Source: JAUWVG01 sp964633715 (GTDB taxonomy: Bacteria > Acidobacteriota > Aminicenantia > Aminicenantales > Aminicenantaceae). Taken from it: a stretch of DNA of 25,027 nucleotides. Numbering within the stretch: position 1 is the stretch's first letter; every line of letters starts with the position of its first letter. Under the pieces are notes generated by a model. The model did no database searches. It worked only from the letters and a program-made list of their open reading frames with translations, and was not told the origin of the DNA. Below are positions 7,907-16,331 of the stretch, in pieces. The stretch is taken from positions 1-25,027 of the forward strand of contig CAZWHQ010000053.1 of assembly GCA_964633715.1 (NCBI GenBank). Reading direction: 5' to 3'. The position numbers and the translations under genes are program-made.

Positions 7907-10858
7907 ATGATTTTATTTTTGAGGAAGAAGTCTGTATTTTTAGGATTTTTTATGGTTTTTTTAGTTATTTTATTATCAGGGCTGGTCTTGGCCCAGACAA
8001 GCGGAGAGAAACTCATTCAAGACTTGCGGTGGCGCAATATTGGTCCGGCCAACATGGGCGGCCGAATCTCCGATATAGAAGCGCTTGACGATGATTTTAC
8101 ATACGTGATTGTCGCCTCCGCTTCAGGGGGTGTATGGAAGTCCGTAAACGCGGGAAACACTTTTGAGCCTATCTTTGACAGCTACGGCTCGGCCTCTATC
8201 GGCGATGTGGCCATATTCCAGAAAAATCCGGATATCATCTGGGTAGGGACTGGGGAAGAGTGCGGACGGAACAGCATTGCCTGGGGGGATGGTATCTATA
8301 AGTCAACCGATGGGGGACAGACATTTACAAATATGGGTTTAAAGGATACCTACTCTATTGGAACCGTCTTGACCCATCCCGACGATCCGGATACGGTCTA
8401 TGCCGCCGCTGCCGGTTTGATCTGGGGGTTTATCGGCGAGCGCGGGATGTTCAAGACCACAGACGGAGGCAAAACCTGGACAAAGTTGACAAACGGTCTT
8501 CCCAATGACGGAAAGACAGGGGCCATCGAGGCCATCATGCATCCCACTAATCCCGACATCATCTATGTTGCATTTTGGGAAAGGCTGCGCCAGCCCTTCC
8601 GCATGGACAGCGGAGGGCCTAACGGTGGAATTTTTAAAACTACAGATGGTGGTCAATCATGGACAAAGCTGACTAAGGGGCTCCCGGTTGGGGATTCGGG
8701 AAAAATAGGATTGGCCATTTGTCGGACCAATCCTCAAGTGCTGATGGCTTATTATGAACACGGCTGTCAGCCTACCCAGGATGATCCCGATTATGACGAT
8801 ATGACAAAACTCGGTTCTGGCATGTACCGGTCGCAAGACGGCGGGGACAGCTGGATTTTTGTCAACCGTTACCAGAACCGTCCCTTTTACTACAGCCATG
8901 TATGGATCAATCCTCAGGATGACAAACTGATCTACAGGCTGACTGGGAGTTTTCAGTACTCTGAAGACGGAGGGAGAACGTGGCAGCGCTTTCGAGGCCA
9001 GGGTATCCACAGCGATTATCATGCCTTCTGGGCCGATCCTCACAACAAGGACCGGTTCTACGTGGGAAATGACGGAGGTGCCTACCTGACCCATGATCAC
9101 GGTTTGAATTTTATTATGTTCAATAATTTTGTTATCAGTCAATTTTACATGATCGGTTTGGATATGCGTGATCCCTATTATGTTTACGGAGGACTTCAGG
9201 ACAATGGGACCTGGGGAGGCCCTACAGCCACACGTGACAGGGCCATCTACACTGATCTCTGGTACACGATCAGTGGCGGAGACGGTTATCATGCCCAGGT
9301 CGATCCAACGGATTGGCGCATTGTGTACTCAGAACCGCATCCCGGAAATACTGGTGGGCGGATTCAGAGGGAGAATGTCGAAACCCGGCAGGATGTGCAA
9401 ATTCGGCCTCAGAAGGGAGAGAACATCGTCAATTATGATGAATACATCACTCCTGAAATAGAGCAGCTGCAGCTTGAAAAAGGGTGGGGGCCTTCTCCTG
9501 GGAATGGAAGCGGTGCGTTCCGCTGGAACTGGAGCAGCCCGATCCTTATGTCGCCTCATAATCCGGATACAATCTTTTTTGGCGCCAACCACCTGTTTAA
9601 GACGATCGACCGCGGAGACACCTGGTACTTGATCAGTCCTGATCTTTCTAAAAACGATCCTTACAAGACGATAAAAGAATCGGGGGGATTGACGGCCGAC
9701 CACAATCCCGGTGGAGGCGCAGAATTCCACGGCACAATCATCACCATTTCTGAATCACCAAAAAAAGCTGGGGTGATCTGGGTTGGAACGGATGATGGGA
9801 ATGTCCAGGTCACCCAAAACGACGGAGAAGATTGGGCCAATGTCAGATCGAATGTTCGAGGAGTTCCAGAAGACCTGTGGGTCAGCCGTTTAGAAGCCTC
9901 GCATTTTGCAGAAGGAAAAGCTTATCTCACATTCGATGGTCACCGCAGCGCCAATTTCAAACCCTGGGTGTTTAAGACAACAGACTACGGAAAGAGCTGG
10001 ACCAATATCAGCAGCAATCTTCCTGATGGACAGCCCGTTTATGTCATAAAGGAAGATTTGCACAATCCCAATCTTCTGTTTGTTGGCAGTGAGTTTGCTG
10101 TGTTCTACTCCATCGATGCAGGGAAATCCTGGACAAATTTTAATATAAATATGCCAACGGTGGCCTTTCATGACCTGGTTATCCATCCCCGTGATAATGA
10201 CCTAGTGGCTGGAACACATGGCCGCGGGATCTGGGTGCTTGACGACATCACTCCCCTCCAGCAGGCCACTGAGGAAGTTTTAGCCTCGGAGGCTTTTCTC
10301 TTTAAAAACCGAAGAGCAACCCAATGGCTCAATATCAATACAGGAGGCGGCGGCGGATCTTTGTATTACCGTGGCGAAAATCCCAATAAAAATGCGGCGA
10401 TCAATTACTATCTTGGTGATTCTGCTGCAGGAAATGTTGAATTCGAAATCTCAGATATCACCGGCCAGTCCAAATGGACACATTCTGAGAAGGCCGAACC
10501 CGGGATTAACAGGTTCTACTGGGATATGAGCTTTGACCCGACACGGACGGAGATCGAAAAATTTAAGGATCAAATGAGTCAAATGTTGGACCGCATGATG
10601 TCTCAGGCCTCTGGGGCACAGACCGAACAATTCAAGGCATTGCAGAAGGAATTCGATGAATCGGGAATGGATGTGTCAGAGTTGAGAATACTCCAAGGAA
10701 AAATCATGCGAGCTTCGGGTTTTGGACGATATGGACGGGGCAGCCTCAGAGGATCTCCGGCAAATCCTGGAGAATACTTGGTCAAGATGACATACAACGG
10801 GAAAACTTACACCAGTGCAATAGTGGTTCGCCAGGATCCTATGCTGGATTCGAAATAA
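7907..10858 (+). CDS. Large secreted Asp-box (BNR/VPS10-like) beta-propeller protein
   Basis: 983 residues; ATG with a strong AAGGAGG ribosome-binding site. An N-terminal signal segment (LGFFMVFLVILLSGLVLAQ) directs export. At least ten Asp-box motifs (S/T-x-D-x-G-x-T/S-W type) follow: SVNAGNTF, STDGGQTF, TTDGGKTW, TTDGGQSW, SQDGGDSW, SEDGGRTW, TIDRGDTW, TQNDGEDW, TTDYGKSW and SIDAGKSW. This is the signature of sortilin/VPS10-type and BNR propellers, often annotated as glycosyl hydrolase or photosystem-assembly-like. Two propellers of about seven blades would account for residues 40-790. A C-terminal region has an Ig/FlgD-like segment (INRFYWDMSFDPT) and a Met/Gln-rich helical stretch. No catalytic glycosidase pair can be named, so an enzymatic role is unproven; a binding or scaffold role in the periplasm or at the surface is likely. 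Confidence 0.85.
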   Translation: MILFLRKKSVFLGFFMVFLVILLSGLVLAQTSGEKLIQDLRWRNIGPANMGGRISDIEALDDDFTYVIVASASGGVWKSVNAGNTFEPIFDSYGSASIGDVAIFQKNPDIIWVGTGEECGRNSIAWGDGIYKSTDGGQTFTNMGLKDTYSIGTVLTHPDDPDTVYAAAAGLIWGFIGERGMFKTTDGGKTWTKLTNGLPNDGKTGAIEAIMHPTNPDIIYVAFWERLRQPFRMDSGGPNGGIFKTTDGGQSWTKLTKGLPVGDSGKIGLAICRTNPQVLMAYYEHGCQPTQDDPDYDDMTKLGSGMYRSQDGGDSWIFVNRYQNRPFYYSHVWINPQDDKLIYRLTGSFQYSEDGGRTWQRFRGQGIHSDYHAFWADPHNKDRFYVGNDGGAYLTHDHGLNFIMFNNFVISQFYMIGLDMRDPYYVYGGLQDNGTWGGPTATRDRAIYTDLWYTISGGDGYHAQVDPTDWRIVYSEPHPGNTGGRIQRENVETRQDVQIRPQKGENIVNYDEYITPEIEQLQLEKGWGPSPGNGSGAFRWNWSSPILMSPHNPDTIFFGANHLFKTIDRGDTWYLISPDLSKNDPYKTIKESGGLTADHNPGGGAEFHGTIITISESPKKAGVIWVGTDDGNVQVTQNDGEDWANVRSNVRGVPEDLWVSRLEASHFAEGKAYLTFDGHRSANFKPWVFKTTDYGKSWTNISSNLPDGQPVYVIKEDLHNPNLLFVGSEFAVFYSIDAGKSWTNFNINMPTVAFHDLVIHPRDNDLVAGTHGRGIWVLDDITPLQQATEEVLASEAFLFKNRRATQWLNINTGGGGGSLYYRGENPNKNAAINYYLGDSAAGNVEFEISDITGQSKWTHSEKAEPGINRFYWDMSFDPTRTEIEKFKDQMSQMLDRMMSQASGAQTEQFKALQKEFDESGMDVSELRILQGKIMRASGFGRYGRGSLRGSPANPGEYLVKMTYNGKTYTSAIVVRQDPMLDSK

Positions 10859-10876
10859 GAAAAAACTTAAAGCGGA

Positions 10877-11281
10877 TTATTTTTCTATTTTGATTCCGGT
10901 GAGTTCTACACCTTGACTAAGAATAGCTACCTGACAAAGTGTGTATTTGCCTTTTTCATCTTTTAAAAATTTAATTTCCAGGGCTCCGGAATCAGGATCA
11001 TCAGAGGTAAACTCAAATGGTTCATCCCCTGCGGGCTCTAAAGTGATGGGTGCGCCATCGCCGGAATCTCCCCAGAGAGCTCCGGAGTCAATGTGGAATT
11101 TCAGAATAATAAAATCGCCGCCAAACTCAGTGAGATCAAATTCATATTCGCCCAGGATAGCATCGTATTTTTTCTTGAGCTCTTCATCCTGATTCCCCAT
11201 AGCAAACGAGATCGATGTAACCATAGATAGAACTAGGATCAAGCACACAAACATTTGTAATCTTTGGTTTTTCAAAAACAT
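10877..11281 (-). CDS. Small exported protein of unknown function
   Basis: 134 residues with a ribosome-binding site (GAGGAG) before the ATG and a clear signal peptide (FVCLILVLSMVTSISFAMG). The mature part is acidic and probably all-beta (ILGEYEFDLTEFGGDFIILK, then ITLEPAGDEPFEFTSDDPDS). It ends with IKFLKDEKGKYTLCQVAIL, which resembles the single-domain beta-barrel tails often attached to secreted peptidases or beta-lactamase-like proteins. This likeness is weak and no function is assigned. It converges on the Asp-box propeller gene, with 18 bp between the stops. Confidence 0.75.
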   Translation of the reverse strand: MFLKNQRLQMFVCLILVLSMVTSISFAMGNQDEELKKKYDAILGEYEFDLTEFGGDFIILKFHIDSGALWGDSGDGAPITLEPAGDEPFEFTSDDPDSGALEIKFLKDEKGKYTLCQVAILSQGVELTGIKIEK

Positions 11282-11353
11282 TATTATTTTCTCCTCATTT
11301 TTGTAAAAGGTAAGAATAAACTATTCATCTTCACAACACAACATCTTAATTAA

Positions 11354-11842
11354 GGTTGCCGTTTACTCCATTCATCCTTAATTTTCACAGAGCCAGCTTG
11401 CGCTAAAACAAATAAAACATTTTTATTATTATCTGCAAAAAACGGCCTGGCAAAATTTGCGTCAGTAGCCATTTTTGTCTATTATTTTTTCAAACTCTTG
11501 ACGTTTTTGCATAACAAACAGTGGACTATGCTCAATGATTTTTGGGGATTCTGGTATATCTTAGAAGTGGGCTGTTTTGTTCTGATTCCAGGCTGTTTGT
11601 TCGCTTTTGGCGTGAAACAAAGAAATATCAATATCATTCGGATTGGTTCGATTTTAGCTATTGTCGGAGTCATCCTCAACAGACTCAATGTGTCCATCAT
11701 AGCCTTCAAGTGGGATGTGCCCGTGAAATATTATCCTTCCTGGCAGGAGATTGTGGTAACTTTGATGATCATCTCCATAGAGATATGGGCCTTCAGGTGG
11801 GTTGTTTCGCGTATGCCTGTGATGAGAAAAAGCAAGGGATAA
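11354..11842 (+). pseudogene. NrfD/HmcC-type membrane subunit, C-terminal fragment
   Basis: The open frame runs from just after a TAA at 11351-11353 to TAA at 11842. It encodes three to four hydrophobic helices: FASVAIFVYYFFKLLTFL, FWYILEVGCFVLIPGCLFAF and ITHE-free segment IGSILAIVGVILNRLNVSII, then YYPSWQEIVVTLMIISIEIW. The RLNVSIIAF and YxPSWQEI motifs are typical of the C-terminus of NrfD/HybB/HmcC quinol-interacting membrane subunits, which are usually 350-420 residues. Only about the last third is present and there is no credible ATG with a ribosome-binding site (the ORF would need TTG 11498), so this is a truncated relic. A small HmcD-like gene follows, supporting an Hmc-type operon origin. 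Confidence 0.65.
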
Positions 11843-11856
11843 TATAGGAGATCAAA

Positions 11857-11997
11857 ATGGAAACTTATTTTTATGTCAACATTTTTGAAACGAAAGGATT
11901 GGAATACCTGCTGCTGATGGCTTTTCTGGTTCTGCTGGTGCTTCTGTTCAGATATTTCAAGACACCACATTCTACAAAACCAAAAAAAATGCAATAA
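11857..11997 (+). CDS. HmcD-like small single-pass membrane protein
   Basis: 46-residue reading frame with AGGAG at 11846-11850 before the ATG. The sequence METYFYVNIFETKGLEYLLL leads into a single membrane helix (AFLVLLVLLFRYF) and a short basic tail. Small proteins of this shape, with an N-terminal IFxTKGxEY motif and one helix, occur directly after the NrfD-type subunit in Hmc-like respiratory operons (the hmcD position). The 14-bp gap from the upstream NrfD fragment fits that order. The remaining Hmc genes (multihaem cytochrome, FeS subunit, NarI-like and HmcF-like) are absent here, so even if translated it is an orphan. Confidence 0.6.
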   Translation: METYFYVNIFETKGLEYLLLMAFLVLLVLLFRYFKTPHSTKPKKMQ

Positions 11998-12090
11998 GGC
12001 TCCAATCCTTCAGACGTTCCCATAACGAAATAAACGTTCTGTTGATGACTTTCGTATTCAGCATAGCTGGATGACATTCACGAGGGGAGA

Positions 12091-13218
12091 TTGAAAAAGT
12101 ATCTTTTTTTTATCCTTTTAATGGATATCTTTATCTTGTTTATTTCCTGTAGTCAACAAAAGACCATTTGGAAGGGAACTATTGAAGAAAAGGACGGCGT
12201 TATTATTGTCAAGAATCCAAAGGAGCCGATCTACGGAGAAGATATTTTTAGCCTTACCCAGGATCTATCTGTTGGCCGTGCAGAAGGACAAGAGGAATAC
12301 ATGTTTTCCAGGATTGGTCCTATAGATGTCGATGAGGATGAGAACATTTATATTGCCGACTTGGATTCCGCCCACATAAGAGTCTTCGATAGACATGGAC
12401 AATATATAAGAACCATCGGGAGAAAGGGACAGGGCCCAGGGGAAATGCAGATACCAACCTACATCCAGATCACCTCAAATAATGAACTGCTTATTCAAGA
12501 CAGAGGAGCTCGACGGCTCCTTTTTTATGATCTTAATGGAGATTTTCTCAGACAAGATGTTTCAGGAAGAAAGGGATTTTCTCTTCTTGTCAGAATGGAT
12601 TCACTTGGAAATTTTATCGGGATGGTTTCATTGGCACCCCCTCCAGTTGGGGGGAAAATCTATCAAAAGTATGATCCGGATTTTAATATAATAAAAACAA
12701 TCGCAGAGGACGAGCAGGGAAAAAAAGGGATATTCGATATTGGAAAAACTTCTTGTTATTGTGATGTCTCTCTAAGCGATAATATTATTTGGGGTGATTC
12801 AAAAGAATATGTGCTTCAAATCTTAAATCCTCAGGGAGTGCTGATTAAAAGGATAATAAAAGATCCAAATCCCTTAAGATTTACCGAAAAAGATAAAGAG
12901 ATGGTTGAACAAAGATACGCTGAGCCAATTAATGCTGGATATGAACTCAAGCTGCCCAGCCATTACCCTGCGTTTAAAGACATTTTTGTTGACGAATACG
13001 AAAGGATTTTTGTCCAGACATTTCAGCACTTAGAAGGTAAAGAAGATTTATTCTTTTTTGATGTATTTGATCCGGATGGAAAATATATTGCCAAAGTTCC
13101 TGTATTGGCCAGGCTGGATCGGAATTCAATATGGAAAAAAAAGAAGCTCTATACAGTAGATGAAGACGACGACGGATTTCCAGTAGTCAAGAGATATATA
13201 GTTGAATGGAGTTATTAA
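12091..13218 (+). CDS. 6-bladed beta-propeller lipoprotein A
   Basis: 375 residues starting at TTG 12091, chosen because a purine-rich GAGGGGAGA directly precedes it and because it gives a complete lipoprotein signal (LLMDIFILFISCSQQK, Cys about residue 20). Blades of the NHL/6-bladed type follow: IGPIDVDEDENIYIADLDSA, then IRVFDRHGQYIRTIG, then GRKGQGPGEM, the hallmark loop of this group. The C-terminal closing strand is KKLYTVDEDDDGFPVVKRY. The expected location is lipid-anchored in an envelope membrane. The role is unknown; such propellers generally bind ligands or proteins. It is the first of a tandem paralog set (12091, 13345, 14489, with a fourth at 18702). Confidence 0.85.
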   Translation: MKKYLFFILLMDIFILFISCSQQKTIWKGTIEEKDGVIIVKNPKEPIYGEDIFSLTQDLSVGRAEGQEEYMFSRIGPIDVDEDENIYIADLDSAHIRVFDRHGQYIRTIGRKGQGPGEMQIPTYIQITSNNELLIQDRGARRLLFYDLNGDFLRQDVSGRKGFSLLVRMDSLGNFIGMVSLAPPPVGGKIYQKYDPDFNIIKTIAEDEQGKKGIFDIGKTSCYCDVSLSDNIIWGDSKEYVLQILNPQGVLIKRIIKDPNPLRFTEKDKEMVEQRYAEPINAGYELKLPSHYPAFKDIFVDEYERIFVQTFQHLEGKEDLFFFDVFDPDGKYIAKVPVLARLDRNSIWKKKKLYTVDEDDDGFPVVKRYIVEWSY

Positions 13219-13222
13219 AAAA

Positions 13223-13312
13223 GGAGATGTCCGAGCCATAGATTCAAAAGGCCGACTGTACGTAAAAGTGGAAGAACCATTTCTCCAGGTCGTTAGATAT
13301 GTCATAAAATAA
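13223..13312 (+). pseudogene. 3' scrap of a further propeller gene
   Basis: Right after lipoprotein A, a different frame reads GDVRAIDSKGRLYVKVEEPF and then LQVVRYVIK followed by TAA at 13310-13312. The pattern (IDSxGRLYVxxx ... VVRYxIK) matches the last blade and closing strand of the neighbouring propellers. The frame is also open upstream into the end of gene A, but nothing there looks like propeller sequence in this frame. It is best read as the tail of a deleted paralog. The segment is short, so confidence is limited. Confidence 0.45.
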
Positions 13313-13344
13313 ATCAATGCTTAATTAAAAAGGGATTAAAAACA

Positions 13345-14451
13345 ATGAGTAAAAAATTCTACCTGATCGGATTTTTCTGTCTTTTTGTCCTGCTGCTATT
13401 ATTTGCTTGTCAGAAAGAAGAGACATCGACAATCGAAACCATCGATGGAGTTCCAGTCATTCACAATCCCAAAGAACCTGCACCTCGAAAGGGAGCTCCT
13501 TCAAAGATCACCTTCGAGGAGGAACTGTTTATTGGAGAGGTCAAGGGACGGGAAGAGTACATGTTTTCAATCATCCGGGGTGTGGCTGTAGATGATCAAG
13601 AGCGTATGTATATCGTTGATTACAGACATGCAAATGTCCGGGTGTTCGATGCCTCCGGTGACTATCTTTATACGATCGGAAAAGAAGGACAGGGACCGGA
13701 AGAATTCAGCCGTCCAGGAAGTGTGGCCATTACATCGGATAATCTATTGATGGTGGATGATTCAGGGAACAGAACGATTAAGTTTTTTACTCTCGATGGG
13801 CACTTCGTCAAATCCTTCTCTACGGCAAAAATCCGCATGTACGCACGGACGATGGTTAGCAAACAGGGATATATGCTGGGTTTGGGGACCGATATCGATC
13901 CTCAAAATCCTGTGTATGAAATCAGGAAATTTGATGAGAATTTTCAATTCCAAAAAATAATCCGCACCTGCCCAACTCCATCCCCAGGAAAAATTAATCC
14001 ATTCCACCCCATTTTTTATTTTCAAATCGATAAGGACGATAACATCGTCTATGGTTTTCCCGAAACCTATGAAATCCAGATCCTCAATCCTGAAGGAGAA
14101 ATTCTAAAAAGGATTCTAAAGGATTACGAGCCAGTAGAAATATCAGAGGCAGAAAAGGAAGAGGCGAGCAAGGAGTATACAGAGGATTTTAATGTTGTGT
14201 TTTTAAAACACTACCCGCCGTTTCGTACATTTTCGGTCGATGATGAGGGCCGCGTAATTGTCCAAGTCTGGGATCGGCATGAGGGAAAACTCAGATTTGC
14301 CTATGATGTCTTCGGTCCCGAGGGATATTATGTGGCAAAATTTTATCTCAAAACCAGGCCTTTTTTATGGAAAAAGGGTAAAATGTATGGAATTGCCGAA
14401 GATGAAGAAGGTTACCCATCCATAAAACGCTTCCGGGTTATTTGGGAGTAA
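13345..14451 (+). CDS. 6-bladed beta-propeller lipoprotein B
   Basis: 368 residues from an ATG preceded by AAGGGA. It has a lipoprotein signal (IGFFCLFVLLLLFACQKEE, Cys about residue 22). The mature N-terminus starts with IDGVPVIHNPKEP, which closely parallels the VIIVKNPKEP stretch of the protein at 12091. Blades include IRGVAVDDQERMYIVDYRHA, VRVFDASGDYLYTIG, the loop GKEGQGPEEF, and VAITSDNLLMVDDSGNRTIK. The closing strand is KKGKMYGIAEDEEGYPSIKR. Similar length and motif order to lipoprotein A indicate tandem duplication followed by strong divergence. Function unknown; envelope location is inferred from the lipobox. Confidence 0.87.
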   Translation: MSKKFYLIGFFCLFVLLLLFACQKEETSTIETIDGVPVIHNPKEPAPRKGAPSKITFEEELFIGEVKGREEYMFSIIRGVAVDDQERMYIVDYRHANVRVFDASGDYLYTIGKEGQGPEEFSRPGSVAITSDNLLMVDDSGNRTIKFFTLDGHFVKSFSTAKIRMYARTMVSKQGYMLGLGTDIDPQNPVYEIRKFDENFQFQKIIRTCPTPSPGKINPFHPIFYFQIDKDDNIVYGFPETYEIQILNPEGEILKRILKDYEPVEISEAEKEEASKEYTEDFNVVFLKHYPPFRTFSVDDEGRVIVQVWDRHEGKLRFAYDVFGPEGYYVAKFYLKTRPFLWKKGKMYGIAEDEEGYPSIKRFRVIWE

Positions 14452-14488
14452 GAAGAATCGAAGAAGTAAAAGTTTAGAGGAGCACTCG

Positions 14489-15661
14489 ATGAAACGCTTG
14501 TTCTTTTTGATGCCTGCTGCTGCGACATTTGTTTTGCTGATAGCGGGTTGTAAGCAATCTTCACTCGACGCATCACTGTTTACTGTCGAAAATATTGAAA
14601 ATGTCATGTATGTCCACAATCACGGCCCACAGCTCGGAGATATGTCTGAAGTAAAACTGGAACAACTCGGAAAAATCGGGAAACTGGAAGGAGAGGCGGA
14701 AGAGGACATTCTGTATGATCCTGTAGATGTCGCCCGTCTTTCAAACGGGGATATCCTCATCCTTGAAAGAGATGGCTGCTCAGTAAAACGCTACAACAAA
14801 AATTATGAATTCATATCCTCCTTCGGACACAGGGGTCAGGGGCCGGGTGATTTTTTGTCTCCGTTTTTATTGAGACTGAATAAAGATAAAAATAATATCT
14901 ATGTTGCGGATTCTAGAATTTCGAAGTTTTCACTAGATGGGAGTTTCCAAGACAGCTTTAAGCCAAAGGTTGTTGCCAGATTCGGCAGTATTGGCGTTCA
15001 ATACAGAACATCCGGTATGGTGGTCCTCTCCGGCTCTGAGGTGATTCTTCCAAGCCCTCCTTCGGAATGGATAGATTCCGGCGACCATAAATTGTTATCT
15101 GTTTATGATAGAACAGGGTCGATTATCCGCTCTTTTGGTGCCGTGGAGCAGTATGAAAATCAGGAGCTGACGCTCAATGCCAATATTGTTTATTTCGCAA
15201 AAGACAGCAGTGAAAACCTGTATGTGACCTATGCTCATCAGAATAGAATCATCAAATACACACCCGATGGCAAAATGATTTTTTCTGCAGATAGATCTCT
15301 CCCTTATGAAATTGAAAATGTCATAAAAGTCGAATTGTTTAAAAGCGGAAATATTGAAAGAGAATTTCCCTGGCCTTCAGTATCTTCAGTAACGAAGGGA
15401 GTTGGTCTGGACTATAAACACAGGATATGGGTTTTAACATTTCTCAAACAACCCAATAAGTTTGGGGAGTTTGAAGATGAAGGGAATCTATCCAACTGCT
15501 ATGAGTTCGATGTCTTTGATTCAGATGGCATTTTGCTGTTTAAAGTTCCTTTTCCGAATGTTTTGTTTAACAATTTTTGTATTTACGAAAAGAGGCTCTA
15601 TCTTATCGATTTTCAGAATGAATCGTGTGTCTACGAGTACAGAATTGTGGAAAAGAATTGA
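14489..15661 (+). CDS. 6-bladed beta-propeller lipoprotein C
   Basis: 390 residues, ATG with GAGGAG upstream. The lipoprotein signal has a classical lipobox (FVLLIAGCKQSS, Cys about residue 21). It keeps the hallmark loop as GHRGQGPGDF and NHL-type blade strands (VDVARLSNGDILILERDGCS, VKRYNKNYEFISSFG), but the N-terminal NPKEP-like stretch is replaced by MYVHNHGPQLGDM and the closing strand is EKRLYLIDFQNESCVYEYRI. It is thus the most divergent of the three in the cluster. It sits 37 bp after lipoprotein B and 30 bp before a small membrane protein gene, so these genes may share a transcript. Confidence 0.85.
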   Translation: MKRLFFLMPAAATFVLLIAGCKQSSLDASLFTVENIENVMYVHNHGPQLGDMSEVKLEQLGKIGKLEGEAEEDILYDPVDVARLSNGDILILERDGCSVKRYNKNYEFISSFGHRGQGPGDFLSPFLLRLNKDKNNIYVADSRISKFSLDGSFQDSFKPKVVARFGSIGVQYRTSGMVVLSGSEVILPSPPSEWIDSGDHKLLSVYDRTGSIIRSFGAVEQYENQELTLNANIVYFAKDSSENLYVTYAHQNRIIKYTPDGKMIFSADRSLPYEIENVIKVELFKSGNIEREFPWPSVSSVTKGVGLDYKHRIWVLTFLKQPNKFGEFEDEGNLSNCYEFDVFDSDGILLFKVPFPNVLFNNFCIYEKRLYLIDFQNESCVYEYRIVEKN

Positions 15662-15691
15662 CAATATTCCGCTTCCTGAAGGCGTGAACTT

Positions 15692-15961
15692 ATGAATCAA
15701 TATAATATTCTCGGCGCCTTCCTTGTAGGATTTGGAATAATGGGGATTGTCTGGATTATAAGGAGCTTTTATAAACCTAGATCCAATTTAGCAAAAAAAA
15801 TCGGACCGGCGCTAAAAGGTATAATAGTCATTTTTAGCCTCATTGCTATGATGGGAGGATGGTATATTTATTCAAACTTTGGAAGAATACCTATTGGAGG
15901 ATTGGCTCTGGGTTTACTCCTTGGGATTAGAGTCTTGATAAATGAGAAAAAAATCCTTTGA
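15692..15961 (+). CDS. Small three-helix membrane protein
   Basis: 89 residues from ATG 15692 with GAAGG at 15678-15682. Three hydrophobic segments can be seen: ILGAFLVGFGIMGIVWII (about 6-23), GIIVIFSLIAMMGGWYIY (about 43-60) and PIGGLALGLLLGIRVLI (about 67-83), with short basic loops between (YKPRSNLAKK). No family is recognised. It follows lipoprotein C closely and probably shares its transcript; whether they work together is not shown by the sequence. Confidence 0.65.
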   Translation: MNQYNILGAFLVGFGIMGIVWIIRSFYKPRSNLAKKIGPALKGIIVIFSLIAMMGGWYIYSNFGRIPIGGLALGLLLGIRVLINEKKIL

Positions 15962-15989
15962 GTTCCGTTTTTAAAATAGCAAGGGAAAT

Positions 15990-16019
15990 TTGACAATTTG
16001 CCCATGAATGGGCTATCAT
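15990..16019 (+). promoter_or_regulatory. vapBC promoter with palindrome in the spacer
   Basis: TTGACA (15990-15995) and TATCAT (16014-16019) are 18 bp apart. The spacer holds a perfect palindrome, GCCCAT-GA-ATGGGC (16000-16013), which runs into the -10 flank. A repressor bound there would block RNA polymerase. Confidence 0.5.
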
Positions 16020-16031
16020 TGAACTATACTG

Positions 16032-16060
16032 TGAACCATATTAGATCATTAATTGGTTCA
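16032..16060 (+). promoter_or_regulatory. Inverted-repeat operator upstream of vapB
   Basis: Perfect 7-bp arms TGAACCA (16032-16038) and TGGTTCA (16054-16060), with starts 22 bp apart, about two helical turns. A third half-site, TGAAC, is at 16020-16024. The array lies between the -10 element and the vapB ribosome-binding site, where the ribbon-helix-helix antitoxin is expected to autorepress. Confidence 0.5.
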
Positions 16061-16073
16061 TCAGGAGGTTCAA

Positions 16074-16331
16074 ATGAAATCGATCACTATTCATGGTCTG
16101 GATGATGAGCTGGATAAAGAAATCAGAGAGAAAGCGAAAAATCAAGGGACTAGCCTAAATAAAACTATTAAAAAGCTTTTGGAAAAGGCCCTCGGTCTAA
16201 AATCCACGAATGAGCCGAATCACAAAGATGAATTTATAGATCTTTTTGGCACTTGGTCTAAAGAGGATTACTTAGAATTTTTTAAGTCCACGGAAGACTT
16301 CAATATTGTAGAGCCTGAGGATTGGAAATGA
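16074..16331 (+). CDS. vapB: VapB/FitA-like ribbon-helix-helix antitoxin
   Basis: 85 residues. ATG 16074 is chosen over GTG/other codons further upstream because AGGAGG lies at 16063-16068. The N-terminus is a ribbon-helix-helix DNA-binding domain (KSITIHGLDDELDKEIREKA, then KNQGTSLNKTIKKLLEKALG), as in FitA/VapB antitoxins. The C-terminal tail (FIDLFGTWSKEDYLEFFKST) is the toxin-wrapping segment usual in this family. The stop overlaps the toxin start by the ATGA arrangement at 16328-16331. It probably represses its own promoter through the repeats at 16000-16060. Confidence 0.85.
   Translation: MKSITIHGLDDELDKEIREKAKNQGTSLNKTIKKLLEKALGLKSTNEPNHKDEFIDLFGTWSKEDYLEFFKSTEDFNIVEPEDWK

Noticed and set aside
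8657..9292. 211-codon open frame on the minus strand inside the Asp-box propeller gene
   Set aside because: Antisense to a well-supported gene with signal peptide, ribosome-binding site and Asp-box repeats; its translation has no domain pattern.
7907..10858. Calling the Asp-box propeller a glycoside hydrolase (for example a sialidase or GH74)
   Set aside because: Asp-boxes mark the fold only; no catalytic acid pair or active-site motif could be identified, so the enzyme label is not supported.
11871..12077. 68-codon minus-strand frame over the HmcD-like gene
   Set aside because: It is antisense to the small membrane protein gene, has no matching ribosome-binding site and reads through the following spacer.
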